Shown in pieces: positions 14,933-19,701 of a stretch of DNA of 19,701 nt. Below the pieces are notes generated by a model that had not been told where the DNA came from, ran no database searches, and saw nothing but the letters and a program-made list of their open reading frames with translations. How positions within the stretch are numbered: the stretch's first letter is position 1; each line of letters opens with the position of its first letter. Where the stretch lies: the NCBI GenBank assembly GCA_945872875.1, contig CAMCBB010000022.1, positions 1-19,701 on the forward strand, read 5' to 3'. This stretch comes from Flavobacterium psychrophilum. Lineage in GTDB: Bacteria > Bacteroidota > Bacteroidia > Flavobacteriales > Flavobacteriaceae. The position numbers and the translations under genes are program-made.

Positions 14933-17647
14933 TTATCTTAAAATACGATCAGATTGATTTCGTTTATCCCATTTAATATCACTAAGTACACTTGCTTTAA
15001 TACCTATAAAGAAACCCCAATAGGATTGTCCAAATGGTGACCAATTAAAGCTCATATTCCAACTTAATAAATCTCTATTTAATCTAATTTGAGTAAAAGT
15101 TACTCCTTTTCTTACAAAGTCATATCCGGTCGAAACACCTATTTTCCATCTAGGTGTTAAGTCGGTATTTGCAGAGATCATTAACGAATTACTCACAATT
15201 TTCTTTTCATCAAAGTTATTAGAGTAAGTAATTGAATAGGCAAAAGTCATGTCCCACGGGATTTTAGCATTGTAAAAACCAGTAAAACCATCGTCTTCAT
15301 CATCCTTATTAGCAAATTGGCTTTTTCTGTTATCGTTTATTTCAGTATTCGTTCCAAACAAATCATCATCTCGACCACCATTTTTGGCACCTTGAATATT
15401 CTTTTTGTTTTTATCATCATTAGAACTTGAAACAGAATAATTAATAGTCATGTTTGCACTCGTCATTCTAAATAAACTACCACCTTCATCAATATTAAAT
15501 GAATTTATTCTAGTTTTGTTATCTTTATTTAGAGCATAAGGATCTAAAGTAGAGGCAAAGTTAATATTCATCTTTTGCTTAAACAACATTATTCCACCAC
15601 TCAATCGCATTGGAGACCATCTTAAGGAGTCGGAAGAAACATCATAACTTGTTGTTAGATTTAAATTATTTAACAACATTATTTTCTTTGGTTCTGTTTT
15701 TGTAGAATCTTTATCTCTAACTTTTGCTTCAAAGGTGTTGTTTATATTAAAACCAATATTGTTTGAATAGTTTATTCCAGGCGCTCCATAAATTCCTGTT
15801 TCAAAACGAGTATATTGGGCAGTTCTACCACTAGCATCCATTGCATAAGTATCATAGTATTTTTCAAAACTAGGAGTATAGGAATGGCTAATAGAAGGAC
15901 GCATTACATGGCGAATGGATTGTATTTTTTTAGTGCTACCAAAATTAAAAGTTCCATAAATATTTGTTGTCAAACTATTAGATACAGAATAAGTTCGAAA
16001 TGAATCAAAACCATTTACATCAGTATTTATTACAGAATTTGTAGATGTAGAAAATTCTTTTCTAATGGTATTTAAAGTCCAAACTTCATTGTAATTTAGA
16101 GAAGTAGATGCGCTAAAATATTTAAATAGCTTAAAGTTGGTATTTAACGGAATACTATGTTGAAATCCTACTTTAGCTCCAGAAAACATTTCCTTTTTAA
16201 AGAAAAATTCGTCGGTAGTAGTAATTTGATTTTCACCCCTTAGATTATATTGGAAATTTATATTTTTTATAAAACCTTTTTTTATTCCGTTTTTTCCAAC
16301 TAATGGATAAACTCTATCAACACTTGCCTGTAATGAGGGCAAGGTCATGTTAATTTTATTTGTTTGTGAATTTTGAGAATGGGTTGCTGTTAGCGAAAAG
16401 TTTATCTGCGGAATAGTATTTATTGTTTTTGAATAGGATATAGAAGAACTTAAAGTATTATTTAAATTAGAACCAATATTTGCAAGGTTAATTGATTGTT
16501 GAAAATATTGACTGCTTCCTAAATTTACAGATGCAGAAAATCTTGAGTTAGGATTTGATTTAGGATCTTTACTATGGGACCATTGAATGTTATATATCTT
16601 ACTTTTTGCATAATCTGGATATCCTCTTTCGCTGGTTATTAGATTTTCAAATCGAATATTTACGCGCCCGTTAAACTTATATTTATTGGCGTAATTTGAT
16701 TCAAATCGAGCGGCATAACTTCCGTTTGTATAATAATCTCCTAGAACTGCTAAATCATATTTATCACTTAATGCAAAATAATATCCACCGTTTTGTAACG
16801 CATATCCTCTTTCATTACTTTGACCATAACTTGGAGGTATAATTCCAGATTGGCTATCTTGGGTAATTGGAAAAAAGGCAAAAGGCAAAGCAATTGGTGT
16901 AGGTACATTTTCAATCCATAAGTTTGTGGTACCAAGAACCACTTTTTTACCTGGTACAAACTTCATTTTATTAACTAAAAAATAAAACTCCGGATCGTCA
17001 ATATCTTTAGAAGAGGTAATACGAGCACCTTTCATAAAATATATGGAGTCGTTTTCTTTTTTAGCGATTTTAGCTTTGATGTTTAATTCATTTTGTGAGG
17101 TTCTTGAATTCCAAATTAAAGCTTTTTTAGTTTTATAATTAAATCGTATTGAATCGGGTTCAATAATATTTGAACCCTGAGTGAACTTAGGTATTTGGAT
17201 ATAATTTCCAGCAGAATCTTTTAGTCGTCCTGCATAAACTTCATTTTTTTGATAATCAAAAACAATTATACCTGCTTTTAAATTATAATCAAGGTAATTT
17301 AATTCCGCTTCATTTTCCAGTGTAATTAGTTTTTTCTTTTGATCAAACTTAGCATATTTCTTAGCTTTATATTTAACCTTTCCTTCTAAGACAGACTTAA
17401 ATTTCTTTATAGAATCAACCTTTATTGTGTCAATTTTTTCAACTTTTACATTATTGTTTGCAGGAGGAATTTCTGGCTTAATAGTTTGATTTTTAACGGG
17501 AAAACTAGTTGTCGTTTTTTTTGTTTCTTGACCTAATAAGGAATGGTTCCCAATTGTTAGGAAGTATGCTGATAAAACGATATAAAATAAGTTTGTGTGC
17601 AAAAGTTTAAATGCTATTTTTGTAAAATAAGGTTTGCTTTTAGGCAA
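14933..17647 (-). CDS. lptD: LptD-like LPS-assembly outer-membrane protein (Bacteroidetes type)
   Basis: LptD is the beta-barrel translocon that, with lipoprotein LptE, inserts lipopolysaccharide into the outer leaflet. The 904-residue protein has an N-terminal hydrophobic export signal (about 18-39, ending LLGQ), a Lys/Pro/Thr-rich linker (to about 85), and an OstA/LptA-like beta-jellyroll region (about 90-240). A long barrel of alternating aromatic and polar strands then runs to the C-terminus. A strongly charged insert at about 740-788, rich in Asp/Asn/Lys, looks like a large surface loop. The first plausible start is TTG at 17647: no in-frame ATG precedes the signal segment, and the upstream in-frame codons are not starts. 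No cysteine is present anywhere, unlike E. coli LptD, whose maturation uses four. ridA follows by 6 nt. Family assignment is good; the exact start is less sure. Confidence 0.88.
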   Translation of the reverse strand: MPKSKPYFTKIAFKLLHTNLFYIVLSAYFLTIGNHSLLGQETKKTTTSFPVKNQTIKPEIPPANNNVKVEKIDTIKVDSIKKFKSVLEGKVKYKAKKYAKFDQKKKLITLENEAELNYLDYNLKAGIIVFDYQKNEVYAGRLKDSAGNYIQIPKFTQGSNIIEPDSIRFNYKTKKALIWNSRTSQNELNIKAKIAKKENDSIYFMKGARITSSKDIDDPEFYFLVNKMKFVPGKKVVLGTTNLWIENVPTPIALPFAFFPITQDSQSGIIPPSYGQSNERGYALQNGGYYFALSDKYDLAVLGDYYTNGSYAARFESNYANKYKFNGRVNIRFENLITSERGYPDYAKSKIYNIQWSHSKDPKSNPNSRFSASVNLGSSQYFQQSINLANIGSNLNNTLSSSISYSKTINTIPQINFSLTATHSQNSQTNKINMTLPSLQASVDRVYPLVGKNGIKKGFIKNINFQYNLRGENQITTTDEFFFKKEMFSGAKVGFQHSIPLNTNFKLFKYFSASTSLNYNEVWTLNTIRKEFSTSTNSVINTDVNGFDSFRTYSVSNSLTTNIYGTFNFGSTKKIQSIRHVMRPSISHSYTPSFEKYYDTYAMDASGRTAQYTRFETGIYGAPGINYSNNIGFNINNTFEAKVRDKDSTKTEPKKIMLLNNLNLTTSYDVSSDSLRWSPMRLSGGIMLFKQKMNINFASTLDPYALNKDNKTRINSFNIDEGGSLFRMTSANMTINYSVSSSNDDKNKKNIQGAKNGGRDDDLFGTNTEINDNRKSQFANKDDEDDGFTGFYNAKIPWDMTFAYSITYSNNFDEKKIVSNSLMISANTDLTPRWKIGVSTGYDFVRKGVTFTQIRLNRDLLSWNMSFNWSPFGQSYWGFFIGIKASVLSDIKWDKRNQSDRILR

Positions 17648-17672
17648 TCCAAACTTACATATAAATTCTGGT

Positions 17673-17680
17673 CAAAAATA
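17673..17680 (-). promoter_or_regulatory. Candidate -7 element for lptD
   Basis: On the minus strand TATTTTTG matches TAnnTTTG, and would start transcription about 20 nt before the TTG start of lptD. No TTG lies 17-23 nt further upstream. The 88-nt divergent spacer between lptD and the amidase gene must hold promoters for both sides. On the plus side only a weak candidate is visible: TTG at about 17703, 16 nt, then TAACTTTT. Confidence 0.3.
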
Positions 17681-17735
17681 GTCAAATAATAATTTTAAAA
17701 CCTTGCAGTTTTAATTAATATTAACTTTTATAAAA

Positions 17736-18902
17736 ATGAAGAACAAATATATATTTAAACATTCTCTACTTGTCATGTTTGTTTTTTACTCGACAATGGT
17801 TTTCGCGCAGGCAAATAATTTTAAAGTAACATTAGACGCTGGTCATGGAGATCATGATTATGGTGCGGTTTATAACGGACATATAGAAAAAAATATAAAT
17901 TTAGCAATCACTTTAAAAGTAGGTAAGATACTAGAGCGAAATTCAACTATTGATGTTATCTACACTAGAAAAAATGATATTTTTATTGATTTAATTGAGC
18001 GCGCAAATATTGCAAATAGAGCCGATGCAAACATTTTTGTTTCTATACATTGTAATGCAAATAAGAATACTGTAGCTGATGGGACTGAAACTTATGTAAT
18101 GGGTATGTCTAAGAATGCTTCTAATTTAGAAGCTGCAAAGAGAGAAAACTCGGTTGTAACATTAGAGAAAGATTACAAACAAAAATACCAAGGTTTTGAT
18201 ATTAACAAGCCAGAAACCATGCTAGGTATGACCATCATGCAAGAAGAGTTTATTGAAAATAGTATTGCATTAGCAGGAAAAATTCAAGATCGTTTTGTTC
18301 AAGATTTAGGAAAAAAGAGTAGAGGCGGCGGTGTAAAACAAGCACCATATATGGTACTTCATAAAGCTTATATGCCAAGAGTTTTAATTGAAACAGGGTT
18401 TATATCTAATCCTGTTGAGGGAGCAAAACTTGATTCTGAAGAAGGGCAACAAGAAATTGCGGAAGCTATTGCACAAGCAATATTAAGTTACAAAAAAGAT
18501 TTCTTTGATGGAGGAGATTCTATTGAAGCTCCAATTGAAAAACCATCACAAAGAATTGATAATAAAGTTCCGGCTGATAGTAATAATCAAAAAAAATCGG
18601 ATACTGTTGAAAAGAAAAACGAAGAAAAATCTGATGAAAATAAACCTGAAAAAGGATTAGTTTTCAAAGTGCAAATTTCTGCCAGTCCTAAAAAAGTAGA
18701 TTTAACACCTGATAATTTTAAAGGTTTAAAAAATATTAGCTGTAATCATGATTCTTTGTATATATACATGTATGGGAATACTTCTAATTATGATGAAGCA
18801 AAAAAATTATTAAAAGAAGCTGTATCAAAAGGATATGATTCTGCTTTTATCATTGCATTAAAAGATGGTAAGAGAGTGAGTCTAAAAGATGTCATTAAAT
18901 AA
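17736..18902 (+). CDS. Exported N-acetylmuramoyl-L-alanine amidase (Amidase_3) with SPOR-like C-terminal domain
   Basis: A zinc amidase that cuts the bond between N-acetylmuramic acid and the stem peptide, acting in the periplasm in daughter-cell separation or wall turnover. The 388-residue protein has a signal peptide (about 1-24, ending MVFAQ). The Amidase_3 domain spans about 29-255, with zinc ligands His37 (DAGHG), Glu51 and His105 (SIHCN), and catalytic Glu219 in LIETGFISN. A charged, low-complexity Lys/Glu/Asp linker follows (about 257-306). The final 82 residues (from GLVFKVQISAS) look like a SPOR-like or related beta-alpha domain that may target denuded septal glycan; this last point is inference. 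The MCE gene begins 17 nt downstream on the same strand. AmiC would be the nearest E. coli analogue, but I do not assign that symbol. Confidence 0.92.
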   Translation: MKNKYIFKHSLLVMFVFYSTMVFAQANNFKVTLDAGHGDHDYGAVYNGHIEKNINLAITLKVGKILERNSTIDVIYTRKNDIFIDLIERANIANRADANIFVSIHCNANKNTVADGTETYVMGMSKNASNLEAAKRENSVVTLEKDYKQKYQGFDINKPETMLGMTIMQEEFIENSIALAGKIQDRFVQDLGKKSRGGGVKQAPYMVLHKAYMPRVLIETGFISNPVEGAKLDSEEGQQEIAEAIAQAILSYKKDFFDGGDSIEAPIEKPSQRIDNKVPADSNNQKKSDTVEKKNEEKSDENKPEKGLVFKVQISASPKKVDLTPDNFKGLKNISCNHDSLYIYMYGNTSNYDEAKKLLKEAVSKGYDSAFIIALKDGKRVSLKDVIK

Positions 18903-18919
18903 CAATAAACAATACTATT

Positions 18920-19701
18920 TTGAATATACCTAAGGAAATTAAAACCGCAGTCCTAGTAATAGCTTCAATTGTTCTATTCATTTGGGGTTATAGCTATTTA
19001 AAAGGCACTGATTTATTACTAAAATATAAAATTTTACATGCTCAATACGATAATGTTGAAGGCTTAACAATTTCAGCACCTGTTACAATTAGTGGATTAA
19101 ATGTAGGTAAAGTAAGTAAAATAACTATTGATAATGCTACAGGAAAAGTAAATGTTGAAATGCAAATTAATTCAGACTTTCCTATCAGAAAATCAAGTAC
19201 TGCCGAAATTTATGCTCCGAGTCCTATTGGAGGAAAACAAATTGCGATTCTACCCAGTAAAGAGGGAGCAATTGCGGTTTCTGGAGATGCGTTATTCGCA
19301 TCTAGAAAATTAGGATTAACAGATGAAGTTGCCAAACAAATCGTTCCATTAAAAGATAAAATCAGCAAGCTTTTGGATAATGCTAATATTATGTTAGAAA
19401 ATGTAAATCAAGTATTGGATGCAAAATCTAAAGAAAATTTAAAAGCAAGTATTTTTAATTTAAATGAAACATTAGCTCAATTTAAAGAAGCTTCTGGCCA
19501 AATTAATTCAATGCTAGCTGATAATAAAACTAAGATTAATGGCTCTATCAATAACATAGAAAAAATGACAGCTAATTTTTCTAAAATATCCGATTCATTA
19601 GAAAAAGAAAATTTAGGTAAAACTGTACAAAGTCTTCAAAAAACTTTAGAGAATGTAAATAAGGTAATGGATGATTTACAAGCTGGTAATGGAACTATGG
19701 G
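18920..19701 (+). CDS. MCE/MlaD-family lipid-transport protein, 3' end cut off by the window
   Basis: The frame opens with TTG at 18920 and stays open to the window edge (260 codons visible). The start TTG-AAT-ATA-CCT gives a protein aligned with flavobacterial MlaD-like proteins that begin just before the motif KEIKTA. An N-terminal membrane anchor lies at about 9-27, and an MCE domain at about 36-115 (VEGLTISAPVTISGLNVGKV, then SPIGGKQIAILP). After this comes a long Asn/Lys/Leu-rich helical region from about 125, predicted coiled coil. MCE proteins form hexameric rings or tubes that carry phospholipids between the membranes together with an MlaE/MlaF ABC transporter, whose genes are not in the window. 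It is co-oriented with the amidase gene 17 nt upstream, so both are probably on one mRNA. The C-terminal length is unknown. Confidence 0.9.
   Translation, partial: MNIPKEIKTAVLVIASIVLFIWGYSYLKGTDLLLKYKILHAQYDNVEGLTISAPVTISGLNVGKVSKITIDNATGKVNVEMQINSDFPIRKSSTAEIYAPSPIGGKQIAILPSKEGAIAVSGDALFASRKLGLTDEVAKQIVPLKDKISKLLDNANIMLENVNQVLDAKSKENLKASIFNLNETLAQFKEASGQINSMLADNKTKINGSINNIEKMTANFSKISDSLEKENLGKTVQSLQKTLENVNKVMDDLQAGNGTM

Overview
The window is a low-GC, gene-dense stretch of chromosome from a member of the Bacteroidota, most likely a Flavobacteriaceae species close to Flavobacterium. This rests on AT-rich codon use, short A-rich leaders without Shine-Dalgarno sites, Bacteroidetes-type promoter motifs (TTG about 18 bp before TAnnTTTG), and the flavobacterial character of the TamB, LptD, MCE and PG_1098-like methyltransferase proteins. 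I see no insertion sequences, phage genes, CRISPR array, rRNA or tRNA. It reads as conserved core genome.

Layout. (1) 1-948: 3' part of a ComM/YifB AAA+ ATPase gene that enters from the left edge. (2) 1070-2473: lpdA, standing alone and closed by a good hairpin terminator. (3) 2541-6664, minus strand: a tight five-gene operon in the order tsaD, rsmE, DUF4159 exported protein, PG_1098-like methyltransferase, small exported protein of unknown function. Its neighbours overlap or lie within 3 nt of each other, and a well-formed promoter precedes tsaD. (4) 6863-11392: a very large tamB, divergent from tsaD. (5) 11536-13576: pfkA and gap, two glycolytic genes in tandem, then a terminator. (6) 13641-14492: a BadF-type sugar kinase, ending in a bidirectional terminator. 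(7) 14546-17647, minus strand: lptD followed by ridA. (8) 17736 to the right edge: an exported N-acetylmuramoyl-L-alanine amidase followed by an MCE/MlaD-type lipid-transport protein that runs off the window.

How the genes fit together. Three unrelated machines that move lipids or outer-membrane components lie within 13 kb: TamB, LptD and MlaD-like. They share the area with a cell-wall amidase. The tsaD operon carries three RNA-modification-type enzymes (tRNA t6A, 16S m3U, and a probable RNA methyltransferase) and two exported proteins of unknown role. pfkA and gap supply consecutive parts of glycolysis, and LpdA serves the 2-oxoacid dehydrogenase complexes.

I did not find a convincing undescribed system. 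The points most worth following up are: TTG start codons on all three lipid-transport genes; an LptD without a single cysteine; the translationally coupled unknown exported protein; and the sugar kinase that sits only 21 nt behind a strong terminator.
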